DNA of 64,000 bases. Source: Candidatus Methylomirabilota bacterium (GTDB taxonomy: Bacteria > Methylomirabilota > Methylomirabilia > Rokubacteriales > CSP1-6). The translations under genes and the position numbers were made by a program. The notes beneath the pieces were generated by a model. It had not been told where the DNA came from. It saw only the letters and a program-made list of their open reading frames with translations, and ran no database searches. The DNA lies in the NCBI GenBank assembly GCA_035315345.1, contig DATFYA010000088.1, positions 1-64,000 on the forward strand, written 5' to 3'. The number at the start of each line of letters is the position of its first letter. The stretch's first letter is position 1. Of the stretch, positions 8,613 to 16,689 are shown piece after piece.

Positions 8613-9215
8613 TCAGCGCGCGGCCGCGGGGGACGGCCGCACGTCCGCCACGCCGATCAGCGCGTCGCGCGTGATCAACGGGACCAGCTCGGCCTCCGAG
8701 AGCCCCTCGGCGCCGGCCGGCCGCTGCGGCAGCACCATGTAGCGCATCTCCGCGCTCGAGTCCCACACCCGGATCTCGCGTCGCTCCGGCACCTCGAGTC
8801 CCATCTCCCGCAGCAAGGCGCGCGGCTCGCTCACCGCGCGCGAGCGGTAGGCGGGCATCTTGTACCAGGTGGGTGGCAGCCCCAGCACCGGCCACGGGTA
8901 GCAGGAGCAGAGCGTGCACACCACGAGGTTGTGGGTCGCCTCGGTATTCTCGACCACCATCAGCATCGCGTAGTCGAGATCGAAGCGCGCCAGCGCGGCC
9001 CGCGGATCGTCCAGCAGCAGCCGCCGGTACCCCGGATCGGTCCAGGCCTTCGCCACCGCGCGGGCCCCCACCATCGGCCCGGTGTCGGACTCGTAGCGCT
9101 GCACCACCCGGTCCACCGCGTCGGGGGCCAGGATGCCCTTCTCGAGCAGCAGCGATTCGAGCGCGCGCACGCGCGAGACGATGTACGGATCGACGTTGGG
9201 ATGGTTCTTGCCCAT
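8613..9215 (-). CDS. Nitrile hydratase alpha subunit, cobalt type
   Basis: 200 aa. The metal-binding claw C-T-L-C-S-C-Y-P-W-P-V-L-G-L-P-P begins at Cys100, with Cys103, Ser104 and Cys105. Threonine in the second position marks the non-corrin cobalt class rather than the iron class. In known enzymes two of these cysteines are oxidised to sulfenic and sulfinic acids, and the enzyme hydrates nitriles to amides. The length fits the family. Thiocyanate hydrolase gamma shares this motif and cannot be fully excluded, but the intact fused-length beta gene favours nitrile hydratase. It starts 6 bp after the beta stop in the same operon. Confidence 0.92.
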   Translation of the reverse strand: MGKNHPNVDPYIVSRVRALESLLLEKGILAPDAVDRVVQRYESDTGPMVGARAVAKAWTDPGYRRLLLDDPRAALARFDLDYAMLMVVENTEATHNLVVCTLCSCYPWPVLGLPPTWYKMPAYRSRAVSEPRALLREMGLEVPERREIRVWDSSAEMRYMVLPQRPAGAEGLSEAELVPLITRDALIGVADVRPSPAAAR

Positions 9216-9221
9216 CGCGGA

Positions 9222-9902
9222 TCACCTCCCGGGCAGGAGATAGCTCTCCCAGAGATCGATGTGGACGGCCTGGTTGGGCTCGGCCGACTCACCCCACAGC
9301 ACGCGCGCGTCGAAGCGCACGCTGTAGAGCGGCTGCGGCTGCTCGCCCTGACCGTGGGCGTTCGTGTCGGGGAACACGTGGATGCCGTGGCAGCAGTGGA
9401 TGACACCGCGCTTGCCCCGAGCGTAGCGAGGCAGTCGGGTGTGGCCGCGGGGGTGCATGTCCCGGGTGAGCACCGGGTCCCCCGCGGCGAAGCGCGGGGT
9501 GGCGCCGGTCTCGCGGATCACGTCCTGCACCCAGCCCGGATTGGCGGTGCCGCGCTCGGGCAGCGGCCCGCGCACGGCCGAGCGCGCGGCGGCGTCGGGA
9601 CGCTCGCCGAAGAAGGCCAGGCGGCCGGCCAGCTCCTCGGCCCCGACCACGCCCTTCTCGACCAGCACCCGGGTGACGCCGTCGAGCCACTTCTCGTAGT
9701 AGGTGGCCCGCAGGTAGTGCGCCGGCGCCATCCGCTCGATGCCGTGGCGGAACTCGTCGATGTTGAACAGGCCGCGCGAGCCGGCCGCCCGCATCATCGC
9801 GAGCACCGCGGCCTCCCAGTCGGCGTGGAAGACCGGCTCGTTCTCCTCCCGCTCCACCGGCCCGAAGCCCTGCATCCCGCCCAGATCGTGCACGCCGTCC
9901 AT
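9222..9902 (-). CDS. Nitrile hydratase beta subunit
   Basis: 226 aa. The start M-D-G-V-H-D-L-G-G-M-Q-G-F-G is the family hallmark. The C-terminal half contains the SH3-like barrel segment beginning G-D-P-V-L-T-R-D and continuing through H-T-R-L-P-R-Y-A-R-G-K-R-G-V-I. It forms the heterotetramer with the alpha subunit and lines the active-site entrance. The gene order beta then alpha then activator is that of cobalt-type operons. It is separated by 15 bp from the upstream 202-aa gene. Confidence 0.92.
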   Translation of the reverse strand: MDGVHDLGGMQGFGPVEREENEPVFHADWEAAVLAMMRAAGSRGLFNIDEFRHGIERMAPAHYLRATYYEKWLDGVTRVLVEKGVVGAEELAGRLAFFGERPDAAARSAVRGPLPERGTANPGWVQDVIRETGATPRFAAGDPVLTRDMHPRGHTRLPRYARGKRGVIHCCHGIHVFPDTNAHGQGEQPQPLYSVRFDARVLWGESAEPNQAVHIDLWESYLLPGR

Positions 9903-9917
9903 GGCCGCGATTCTATC

Positions 9918-10526
9918 TCAATGGGTGCGCGGCGGCGCCGCGTCGACGGGCGGGGCCTCGGCGGGCACCCCGGCGTGGCGGGCGCGCAGCTCCATCCAGA
10001 GCCGCAGGCGCGACCAGTCCGGCGTGTCGACGTAGTGGCCGCGCGTCGGGTCGATCCAGGGGTTCGGGAAGAAGATCGTCAGCATCTGCTCGTCGCGCCC
10101 GTTCCACAGGCGCGCCCCCCACGCGCTCGGCCGCCCCGCGCGATCGCGGCTCTGAAAGAACGCGGCGCGCGCGCAGCGGCGCCACTGGGCCAGAGCCGGC
10201 GGCGTGGGCAGCCCAGGCGAGCCGGCGTGCAGACCGATGCACAGGTGGAAATGCCACGATTCGCGGCCCGCGATCTGCACCGTGACGTAGCCGTCGAGGA
10301 GGCTGACCCGCGGCCGCTCCACGAACCGTCCTTCGAAGACCGCGCCCTCGATGCACGGCCCGAAGATGACCTCGGCCCAATGCTCCTCGAAGATCTCGCG
10401 CAGCAGCACGAGCAGCCGCGGCTCGGTGCACTCGATCGGGAAGTAGTCGGTGGCGCTGCCGTCGAGGTTGGCGACCTGCGTGGCCGGCTCGGGCGCCGGC
10501 GCGGCGAGCCCGGGCTCAGTGCTCAC
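9918..10526 (-). CDS. Conserved protein of unknown function, first gene of nitrile hydratase operon
   Basis: 202 aa, not confidently recognised. There is no signal peptide or membrane segment. The centre carries W-H-F-H-L-C-I-G-L-H-A-G (residues about 90-101), a His/Cys-rich strand that could bind a metal, followed by R-R-C-A-R-A-A-F-F-Q-S-R and a C-terminal F-F-P-N-P-W-I-D. It lies 15 bp upstream of the beta gene on the same strand, so a role in maturation, cobalt handling or regulation of the nitrile hydratase is inferred from position only. Confidence 0.7.
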   Translation of the reverse strand: MSTEPGLAAPAPEPATQVANLDGSATDYFPIECTEPRLLVLLREIFEEHWAEVIFGPCIEGAVFEGRFVERPRVSLLDGYVTVQIAGRESWHFHLCIGLHAGSPGLPTPPALAQWRRCARAAFFQSRDRAGRPSAWGARLWNGRDEQMLTIFFPNPWIDPTRGHYVDTPDWSRLRLWMELRARHAGVPAEAPPVDAAPPRTH

Positions 10527-10589
10527 GGTAGCCCACGAGGCCGGCGTCGAGCGAGCGACCGGGCGGACATCAGATCGATGGCCGGCCGC

Positions 10590-11870
10590 CTACCAGTCCA
10601 GGCGGGACTCGAGGATGACGCCGCGCCTCCGATTCGCCCAGCGCGTGACGCGCACGACCTGGTGGAAGAACCACAGCGACAGGTGCAGCCGCCGGGGAAG
10701 CAGGCCGAACGATCCGCCGGCCAGCACCCCGGTCACCGCGGGCACCACCCCGAGCACGTTCTTCGGGCGCATGAAGACCTCGAGGAACGCGCGATCGTAG
10801 TAGGACTCGATGAAGCGCTCGAACGGCTTCGTCCCGCGGCGCACCGCGCGCTCGTAGCCGCGAAATCGGCGCGCCTCGAAGCGGCCGGCCCGGAAGGCGC
10901 GGAGGATCGCCCCCGCGGCCAGCTCGCCGGTCTGCATGGCCAGGAACACGCCGGGAGAGAAGATCGGATCGACGAAGGCGACCGCGTCGCCCACGCACAC
11001 GAAGCGGTCGCCCGTGATGGGCTCGATCGAGTAGGCGAAGTTCGAGGTGGTGTAGAGCTCGGTGACCCGCTCCGCGCCCCGCATGTTCTCCGAGATCTTC
11101 TCGCAGCGGGCCACCATCTCGTCGAAGAGCTCGGACAGGGTCCCGCGGCGGGCCTTCACCACCCGCTGGTGCAGCACGCAGCCCACGCTGGTCTCGTCGC
11201 GCGTCAGCGGGATGTACCAGAACCATCCCTCCGGGAAGATGTAGAGGCGCACGTTGCCTTCCGACCGGCCCGGGAAGCGCCTGGCGCCGCGGAAGTAGGC
11301 GAAGATGGCGACCTTGCCCAGTCCCGGCCGCGGCTTGCGCTGGCCCTGGCGGGCAGCCAGGAAGGCGTCGCGGCCGCTGGCGTCCACCAGGAAGGAGGCG
11401 CGCAGCGCGCGCTCGCCGTCGCGGTCGCTGAGCCGGGCGGTGACCCCGTCGCCGTCGAAGACGACCTTCTCCACGGTGGCAGGCTGGTGGACAGTCACCC
11501 CGGGCTGCGACGCGGCGTGCTCGAGCAGGAGCTGGTCGAACTCCGCCCGGTGAACGTCGAGGGTGAAGGAGGGCCAGGGCCGCCCCGGCTGGAAGTCGAA
11601 CGTGGTCTCGAGCCCCAGCTCCTGGTCGTGAAAGGTCGCTCCGTACTTCATCTGGAAGCCGTGGGCGAGCACGCGGTCGAGGACGCCGAGGCGCCTGCAG
11701 ATGTCCATGCAGGTGGGGATCAGCGACTCGCCGACCTTGAAGCGCGGGAAGGCCTCCCGCTCCACCAGCGCGACGCGAAGGCCGCCCTGGGCCAGGAAGG
11801 TCGCGGCGGTGGAGCCGCCCGGCCCGGCCCCTACCACCAGCACGTCGGCGTCGCGCGGGGACGTCGTCAC
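10590..11870 (-). CDS. FAD-dependent oxidoreductase, halogenase/geranylgeranyl-reductase-like
   Basis: 426 aa. An N-terminal Rossmann motif G-A-G-P-G-G-S (14-20) binds FAD, and a second motif C-V-G-D-A-V-A-F-V-D-P near residue 295 is the family GD box. Between them is W-F-W-Y-I-P (about residue 219), which matches the W-x-W-x-I-P signature of flavin-dependent halogenases. The early F-K-V-G-E-S-L segment is also typical of that group. It may be a true halogenase or a related hydroxylase/reductase, since the motif alone does not prove halogenation. It is monocistronic and no obvious natural-product scaffold genes lie nearby. Confidence 0.75.
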   Translation of the reverse strand: MTTSPRDADVLVVGAGPGGSTAATFLAQGGLRVALVEREAFPRFKVGESLIPTCMDICRRLGVLDRVLAHGFQMKYGATFHDQELGLETTFDFQPGRPWPSFTLDVHRAEFDQLLLEHAASQPGVTVHQPATVEKVVFDGDGVTARLSDRDGERALRASFLVDASGRDAFLAARQGQRKPRPGLGKVAIFAYFRGARRFPGRSEGNVRLYIFPEGWFWYIPLTRDETSVGCVLHQRVVKARRGTLSELFDEMVARCEKISENMRGAERVTELYTTSNFAYSIEPITGDRFVCVGDAVAFVDPIFSPGVFLAMQTGELAAGAILRAFRAGRFEARRFRGYERAVRRGTKPFERFIESYYDRAFLEVFMRPKNVLGVVPAVTGVLAGGSFGLLPRRLHLSLWFFHQVVRVTRWANRRRGVILESRLDW

Positions 11871-11923
11871 GCCCGGTATCCTACCCGATCCGGGCCGCCG
11901 CGGGCGAGCATGGAGAGCGTGAT

Positions 11924-11952
11924 TTGCCGCCTCTTCGGGTGCATGTTAGCCT
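11924..11952 (+). promoter_or_regulatory. Sigma-70-type promoter for the GNAT/EthD pair
   Basis: TTGCCG (11924-11929) and TAGCCT (11947-11952) are separated by 17 bp in the divergent region upstream of the acetyltransferase. The predicted start of transcription, near 11959, falls just before the GAGGAGG ribosome site at 11962-11968. Confidence 0.4.
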
Positions 11953-11976
11953 GCTGCGGCCGAGGAGGCCGTGGCC

Positions 11977-12411
11977 ATGACCGACATCCGGATGGTGTCC
12001 AACCCGCACGCGTCTCAGTCCCTCAAGCAGGTCGTGATGGATCACCTGGACGCCTACAACCTGGCCGTCACCGGGCTCACCGCCTACTCGCCGGTCAACT
12101 ACTTCCTGTACGACGGAGGCGACGAGATCGTGGGCGGGCTGCTGGGCTTGATCTGGGGGGGCGCCCTGCACGTGCGCATCCTGTGGGTCGCCGAGTCGCT
12201 GCGCGGCCAGGGACACGGACGGCGCCTCCTGGATGCGGCCGAGCGACGCGCGATCGAGCGGGGCTGCCGCCACGTCTTCCTCGATACCTTCAGCTTCCAG
12301 GCGCCGGGCTTCTACGCCCGGCTCGGCTATGAGATGTACGCGCGGGCCGAGGACTGGCCGATCGGTCATGCACATTGCTTCCTGAGAAAAGTTTTGCCGA
12401 GCCCGTCATGA
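11977..12411 (+). CDS. GNAT family N-acetyltransferase
   Basis: 144 aa. The acetyl-CoA loop R-G-Q-G-H-G-R-R-L-L lies near residues 73-82, preceded by the beta4 strand I-L-W-V-A-E-S-L. The C-terminal F-Y-A-R-L-G-Y-E motif is typical of GNAT folds. ATG 11977 is chosen over an in-frame GTG six bases earlier because GAGGAGG lies eight bases before the ATG but only two before the GTG. The substrate is unknown. Its stop overlaps the start of the next gene (ATGA), so the two are translationally coupled. Confidence 0.85.
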   Translation: MTDIRMVSNPHASQSLKQVVMDHLDAYNLAVTGLTAYSPVNYFLYDGGDEIVGGLLGLIWGGALHVRILWVAESLRGQGHGRRLLDAAERRAIERGCRHVFLDTFSFQAPGFYARLGYEMYARAEDWPIGHAHCFLRKVLPSPS

Positions 12412-12785
12412 TCAAGCTCGTCTTCTGCCTTCGGCGCCTTCCGCACCTCTCGCGCGAGGAGTTCCAGCGCTACTGGCTCGACTCGCACGGTCCGCTCGTG
12501 CGGGAGCTGGCCCCCGCCCTCGGGATGAAGCGCTACGTGCAGGTCCACACGCTGCGATCCGCCTTCAGCGAGGCCCTGCGCGCCCACCGGGGTGCGCCCG
12601 ACGACTTCGACGGCATCGCCGAGCTCTGGTGGGACAGCGTCGACGACTTCGCGCGAGCGGGCAGCACCAGGGAAGGCCGCGAGGCCGGCCGCCGACTGCT
12701 GGTGGACGAGAAGCGCTTCATCGATCTGTCCCACTCGCCGATCTGGTTCGGCGAGGAGCATTCGGTGGTCGATCTTACTCGGTAA
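12408..12785 (+). CDS. EthD domain protein
   Basis: 125 aa. It begins M-I-K-L-V-F-C-L-R-R and continues L-S-R-E-E-F-Q-R-Y-W-L-D-S-H-G-P-L-V, the typical EthD ferredoxin-like barrel start. EthD-type proteins are small alpha+beta-barrel dimers linked to degradation pathways; most lack a demonstrated reaction. The ATG overlaps the acetyltransferase stop by four bases. An upstream start giving eleven more residues is possible but has no ribosome site. Confidence 0.8.
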   Translation: MIKLVFCLRRLPHLSREEFQRYWLDSHGPLVRELAPALGMKRYVQVHTLRSAFSEALRAHRGAPDDFDGIAELWWDSVDDFARAGSTREGREAGRRLLVDEKRFIDLSHSPIWFGEEHSVVDLTR

Positions 12786-12796
12786 CTTCCGGAAGT
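12785..12796. promoter_or_regulatory. 12-bp perfect palindrome
   Basis: ACTTCCGGAAGT is a perfect palindrome just after the EthD stop and about 180 bp upstream of the sigma-54-like promoter of the PEP-CTERM gene. That distance is usual for an enhancer-binding-protein site. No T-tract follows, so it is not an obvious terminator. The assignment as a binding site is a guess. Confidence 0.3.
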
Positions 12797-12965
12797 ACTC
12801 GCCGCGACGGCGGCGGCGAGGTGTGTCCGATTCCCGGCACTTCTTCGTACGCGGCGAACATCAGGCGCGTCCTCCAGTCCCGATGTCCGTGTTTTCTTGG
12901 TTCCTGCATTGTGGAATTTGTTTTCCCTACTAGGCTCCGGTGGTCAACGGCCCTCCGTCGCCTAG

Positions 12966-12980
12966 TGGCACATAACTTGT
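12966..12980 (+). promoter_or_regulatory. Sigma-54-like (-24/-12) promoter upstream of PEP-CTERM gene
   Basis: TGGCAC at 12966-12971, five bases, then TTGT at 12977-12980 gives GG-N10-GT, one base off the strict GG-N10-GC rule of RpoN promoters. It sits about 65 bp before the PEP-CTERM ATG in a locally AT-richer stretch. PEP-CTERM genes in several proteobacteria are known to depend on RpoN with the PrsK/PrsR system, which makes this match more credible. Confidence 0.5.
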
Positions 12981-13043
12981 TTCCGTCTCCTCTCCATGCT
13001 GTCGAAGCCGTCGGACCACCCGCGTAAGGAGGTCAATGAAACT

Positions 13044-13718
13044 ATGGGTAGAATTGTCGCAGTTGCACTCGTCGTCATCGTCACGCTGATGGGTGTCGCC
13101 CTCGTCGGCACACCCGCGGAGGCGATCTCCTGCATCGGCGCAGGCAACGTCACCGCCCTCGGTCCCTCCGGCTGCACCCAGGGAGGTCTGACGTTCAGTG
13201 ACTTCTCGGTAGCGGCAGCTGGGTTCACCGGGGTGACGATCTTTCTGAGCCCCCTCTCCGCCACCGTCGGACAGGACGTGAACCTGAACTTCCAGGTCGC
13301 TCACGACCCGTCGCCGGTCAGCCTGGCGGACATTCTCTTCTCCTACACCGTCACTGCCAGCGGCGGCGCAGCCGCACTCAACGGTATCGATCTTTTCAAC
13401 CCGGGCGAGAACGTGACCATCCGCGAGGTCGCCTGCGCCGATCCGTTCGTGAATGGCGTCTGCGGCGGGACCCCGCTTGCCAGCCTGGTGGTCGGCCCAA
13501 ATTCCAACCTGGCGGCAAGCTTCGATCCGGACTCGCAGATCTTCATCCGCAAGGACATCCAGTTCGGAAACAACTCGTTTATCAGTGAGTTCACCCAGAG
13601 TCACGACCTCACGCCCGTCCCCGAGCCGGCCACGCTCGTGCTGCTCGGCAGCACCCTGACTGGTCTCGGCGTATTCAGCCGACGGAAGCTCCGCAACAAG
13701 CAGGCTGAGGCCGACTAA
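13044..13718 (+). CDS. PEP-CTERM sorted extracellular protein
   Basis: 224 aa. A signal peptide (residues about 1-26, ending T-P-A-E-A) leads into a Ser/Thr/Gly-rich beta-type body with two Cys pairs. The C-terminus shows the tripartite PEP-CTERM signal: V-P-E-P-A-T, a hydrophobic stretch L-V-L-L-G-S-T-L-T-G-L-G-V-F, then S-R-R-K. Such proteins are processed by an exosortase (EpsH/XrtA) and exported with exopolysaccharide; no exosortase gene is in this window. ATG 13044 is chosen because the signal peptide starts there and an AAGGAGG precedes it by about 11 bases. The GC content is lower than in neighbouring genes. Confidence 0.85.
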   Translation: MGRIVAVALVVIVTLMGVALVGTPAEAISCIGAGNVTALGPSGCTQGGLTFSDFSVAAAGFTGVTIFLSPLSATVGQDVNLNFQVAHDPSPVSLADILFSYTVTASGGAAALNGIDLFNPGENVTIREVACADPFVNGVCGGTPLASLVVGPNSNLAASFDPDSQIFIRKDIQFGNNSFISEFTQSHDLTPVPEPATLVLLGSTLTGLGVFSRRKLRNKQAEAD

Positions 13719-13730
13719 CCAGCCGCGTTC

Positions 13731-13773
13731 AGAGGCATCCGGTGCGCCGTAGGGGGGCGGGCCGGGTGCCTCT
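13731..13773. terminator. Hairpin between convergent genes
   Basis: The arms 13731-13742 and 13762-13773 pair over 12 bp with one G-T wobble around a 19-nt loop. The hairpin lies between the stops of the PEP-CTERM gene and the convergent CoA ligase gene. There is no long T-run, so it may be a bidirectional or Rho-assisted terminator. Confidence 0.45.
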
Positions 13774-13875
13774 AATCGCAGCAGGGTCGGTGCCGCCGGA
13801 TGGCGTAACCGATCTACGCGATCCCGAAGCATTCCGGTAGTAATGTCCCAGTTGCTACGCGGGACCGCCGAGCGC

Positions 13876-15771
13876 CTACCGCGGATATCCTAGCGTCTTC
13901 AGCGAATCGCCGATCTCGCCGAGGACGGCGGGATCGTCAATGGTGGCAGGCACCCCGTACTCCACCCCGTCGGCAATCTTCTTCATCGTGCCGCGGAGGA
14001 TCTTGCCCGAGCGGGTCTTGGGCAGCCGCTTCACCACCGCCACCGTCTTGAACGCGGCCACCGGGCCGATCTTCTCGCGCACCAGCTCGACGAGCTCGCG
14101 GCAGAGCTCGGCATCGCCCCGGGCCACCCCCGCCTTGGTCACCACGAGCCCGACCGGCACCTCGCCCTTGATGTCGTCCGCCACGCCCATCACCGCGCAC
14201 TCCGCCACGTCGGGGTGCGAGGAGAGCACCTCCTCCATCGCCCCGGTCGAGAGCCGGTGGCCGGCCACGTTGATGATGTCGTCCACGCGACTCATGATGT
14301 AGATGTAGTCATCCTCGTCCTTGTAGCCCGCGTCGCCGGTGAGATAGAAGCCGGGATGCCGGGTGAGATACGAGCGCTCGTAGCCCGCGTCGTTGTTCCA
14401 CAGCGTGGGCAGGCTGCCCGGCGGCATCGGCAGCTTCACGGCGATCGATCCGATCTGGCCGGCTGGCACCGGCTGGTTGTCCTCGCCGAGGACCTGGATG
14501 TCGTAGCCCGGCACGATCTTCGTCGGCGACCCCGGCTTGACCGGCAGCATGCCGAGTCCCACGCAATTGGCCGCCATGGGCCAGCCGGTCTCGGTCTGCC
14601 ACCAGTGATCGACCACCGGCACCTGCAGCCGTTCCCGTGCCCAGATCAACGTGTCGGGATCGCAGCGCTCGCCGGCCAGGAACAAGGTGCGGAAGCGAGA
14701 CAGGTCGTAGCGGGCCATGTGCTCGCCCCCCGGGTCCTCCTTCTTGATCGCACGGAACGCGGTGGGGGCGGTGAAGAGCGCATTGACCCCGTGCTGGGCG
14801 CACAGGCGCCAGAACGCGCCGGGATCCGGCGTGCCCACCGGCTTGCCCTCGTAGAGCACGGTGGTGCAGCCCTTGAGGAGCGGGGCGTAGACGATGTAGG
14901 AATGACCGACCACCCAGCCGATGTCGGAGGCGGCCCAGAACACCTCGCCCGCGCCCATGCCGTACACCGCGCCCATGCTCCACTTGAGCGCGACCGCGTG
15001 CCCGCCGTTGTCCCGCACCACCCCCTTCGGGACGCCGGTGGTGCCCGATGTGTACAGGATGTACAGCGGATCGGTCGCGGCCACCGGCACGCACTCCACC
15101 GGACCCGCCGCGGCCACCGCCTCCTGCCAGTCCACGTCGCGGTCCGGCACCATCGGCGCCGTCTCCATCGGCCGCTGCAGGATCAGGCAGCGCTGCGGCT
15201 TGTGGCCGGCCATCGCGATCGCCTGATCGAGCAGCGGCTTGTAGGGGATGACGCGGTTGACCTCGATGCCGCACGAAGCCGACAGCATGACCCTGGGCCG
15301 GGCGTCGTCGATGCGGGTGGCCAGCTCCTTGGGGGCGAAGCCGCCGAAGACCACCGAGTGGATGGCCCCGAGCCGCGCGCACGCCAGCATGGCAATCACC
15401 GCCTCCGGCACCATGGGCATGTAGATGATGACCCGGTCGCCCCGCTCGACGCCCTGCCGTCGCAGCGCGCCCGCGAAGCGGGCCACCGCATCCCGCAGCT
15501 CGAAGTAGGTGAAGACCCGCGCGGTCCCGGTCACCGGCGAGTCGTAGATCAGCGCCGGCTGCTTGCCGCGGCCGCGGTCGATGTGCACGTCGAGCGCGTT
15601 GTAGCAGGTGTTGAGCACGCCGCCCGCGAACCAGCGGTAGTAGGGCGGCCGCGTCGAGTCGAGCACGCGGTCCCACCGACGCTCCCAATACACGTCCTCC
15701 GCCACCGCGCCCCAGAACCCCTCCGGGTCACGCTGGGAGCGCCGGTAGACCTCCTCGTAGATCGTCGTCAT
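13876..15771 (-). CDS. prpE: Propionyl-CoA synthetase / acetyl-CoA synthetase-like ligase
   Basis: 631 aa, the length of PrpE/Acs ligases. The AMP-binding P-loop reads T-S-G-T-T-G-V-P-K-G-V-V-R-D-N-G-G-H, whose D-N-G-G-H tail is characteristic of PrpE. Later motifs are W-W-Q-T-E-T-G-W, Y-L-T-G-D-A-G-Y and the C-terminal acylation-site lysine in R-L-P-K-T-R-S-G-K-I-L-R. It activates propionate (or a similar short acid) through an acyl-adenylate in the cytoplasm. ATG 15771 has AAGGAGG eight bases upstream. No methylcitrate genes are adjacent, so the pathway assignment rests on family only. Confidence 0.85.
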   Translation of the reverse strand: MTTIYEEVYRRSQRDPEGFWGAVAEDVYWERRWDRVLDSTRPPYYRWFAGGVLNTCYNALDVHIDRGRGKQPALIYDSPVTGTARVFTYFELRDAVARFAGALRRQGVERGDRVIIYMPMVPEAVIAMLACARLGAIHSVVFGGFAPKELATRIDDARPRVMLSASCGIEVNRVIPYKPLLDQAIAMAGHKPQRCLILQRPMETAPMVPDRDVDWQEAVAAAGPVECVPVAATDPLYILYTSGTTGVPKGVVRDNGGHAVALKWSMGAVYGMGAGEVFWAASDIGWVVGHSYIVYAPLLKGCTTVLYEGKPVGTPDPGAFWRLCAQHGVNALFTAPTAFRAIKKEDPGGEHMARYDLSRFRTLFLAGERCDPDTLIWARERLQVPVVDHWWQTETGWPMAANCVGLGMLPVKPGSPTKIVPGYDIQVLGEDNQPVPAGQIGSIAVKLPMPPGSLPTLWNNDAGYERSYLTRHPGFYLTGDAGYKDEDDYIYIMSRVDDIINVAGHRLSTGAMEEVLSSHPDVAECAVMGVADDIKGEVPVGLVVTKAGVARGDAELCRELVELVREKIGPVAAFKTVAVVKRLPKTRSGKILRGTMKKIADGVEYGVPATIDDPAVLGEIGDSLKTLGYPR

Positions 15772-15829
15772 CGAGCCCGCCTCCTTGCCGCGTTCCGGGC
15801 CTGGGACTGTACACCGCCGGCCGGATGCC

Positions 15830-15859
15830 TTGCCAGGGGCCACCGGCACGCCCTATCAT
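15830..15859 (+). promoter_or_regulatory. Sigma-70-type promoter for the alpha/beta hydrolase
   Basis: TTGCCA (15830-15835) and TATCAT (15854-15859) lie 18 bp apart. The predicted start of transcription, about 15866, is only a few bases before ATG 15870, where no ribosome site is seen, so a leaderless or near-leaderless message is likely. Confidence 0.45.
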
Positions 15860-15869
15860 CGCGCGGGCC

Positions 15870-16655
15870 ATGCTTCCTCCCCGCATCCTGCTCGGGCTCG
15901 CCGCCGTGATCGGCCTGGCCCTGCCGTCGCGCGCCGACGCGGCGGACCTCCGCACGATCCCGTCCCGGCCGGGCGTCACCGAGTCGCTGCTGCTGCTCCG
16001 GCCGGCCGGGACGCCGGTGGCCAGCGTGATCCTCCTCGCCGGCGGCGATGGCGTCGTCGCCCTGACCCCGGCCGGTCCCTCGCGCCTGCAGGGCAACTTC
16101 CTGCTGCGGACGCGGCGGCGCTTCGCCGCCGAGGGCTTGCTGGTCGCGGTGCTCGACTCGCCGTCCGACCGGACGAGCCTCTGGAACTTCCGTACCACCG
16201 CGGACCACGCGACGGACCTGCGGGCGGCCATCGCGGCGGTCCGGGAGATCGCGCCGGTGCCGGTCTGGCTGGTCGGGACGAGCATGGGCACGCTGTCGGC
16301 GGCCAGCGCGGCGGCCCGGCTCGAGCCGGGGGGGCCCGACGGCATCGTGCTGACCTCGTCGGTGAGCGTGGTCTCGAGGATGAGCGGCGAGTCGATCCGC
16401 CACGTGGCCCTGGGCGACATCCGGGTGCCGACGCTGATCGTCCACCACCAGCACGACGCCTGCCGGTCCTCGCCCTACGCGTGGGCCGCGGACGCGCCGA
16501 AGGCGCTCACCCGGGCGCCCGCGAAGGCGCTCTTGTCGTACGACGGCGGCAGCCCGCCCATCTCGGATCCCTGCGAGGCCAAGTCGGCCCACGGCTATCT
16601 GGGGCTCGAGGCGCAGGTCGTGTCCGACATCGCGGCCTGGATCCGCGCCCACTGA
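15870..16655 (+). CDS. Secreted alpha/beta hydrolase
   Basis: 261 aa. A signal peptide (residues about 1-25, ending A-D-A-A-D) precedes a compact alpha/beta-hydrolase fold. The nucleophile elbow is G-T-S-M-G (about residues 140-144), an acidic turn lies in H-H-Q-H-D-A-C, and a late H-G-Y could supply the histidine. It is predicted to be a periplasmic serine esterase or peptidase-like enzyme with unknown substrate. It is convergent with the 455-aa exported protein gene and has no operon partner. Confidence 0.75.
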   Translation: MLPPRILLGLAAVIGLALPSRADAADLRTIPSRPGVTESLLLLRPAGTPVASVILLAGGDGVVALTPAGPSRLQGNFLLRTRRRFAAEGLLVAVLDSPSDRTSLWNFRTTADHATDLRAAIAAVREIAPVPVWLVGTSMGTLSAASAAARLEPGGPDGIVLTSSVSVVSRMSGESIRHVALGDIRVPTLIVHHQHDACRSSPYAWAADAPKALTRAPAKALLSYDGGSPPISDPCEAKSAHGYLGLEAQVVSDIAAWIRAH

Positions 16656-16689
16656 CCGCGCCGGCGCACGGACTCCCCGGCGCGCGGGC

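Noticed and set aside
8931-12332. Plus-strand open frame of over 1100 codons across the nitrile hydratase and halogenase-like genes
   Set aside because: It lies antisense to four well-supported genes and is a GC-rich shadow frame without recognisable domains.
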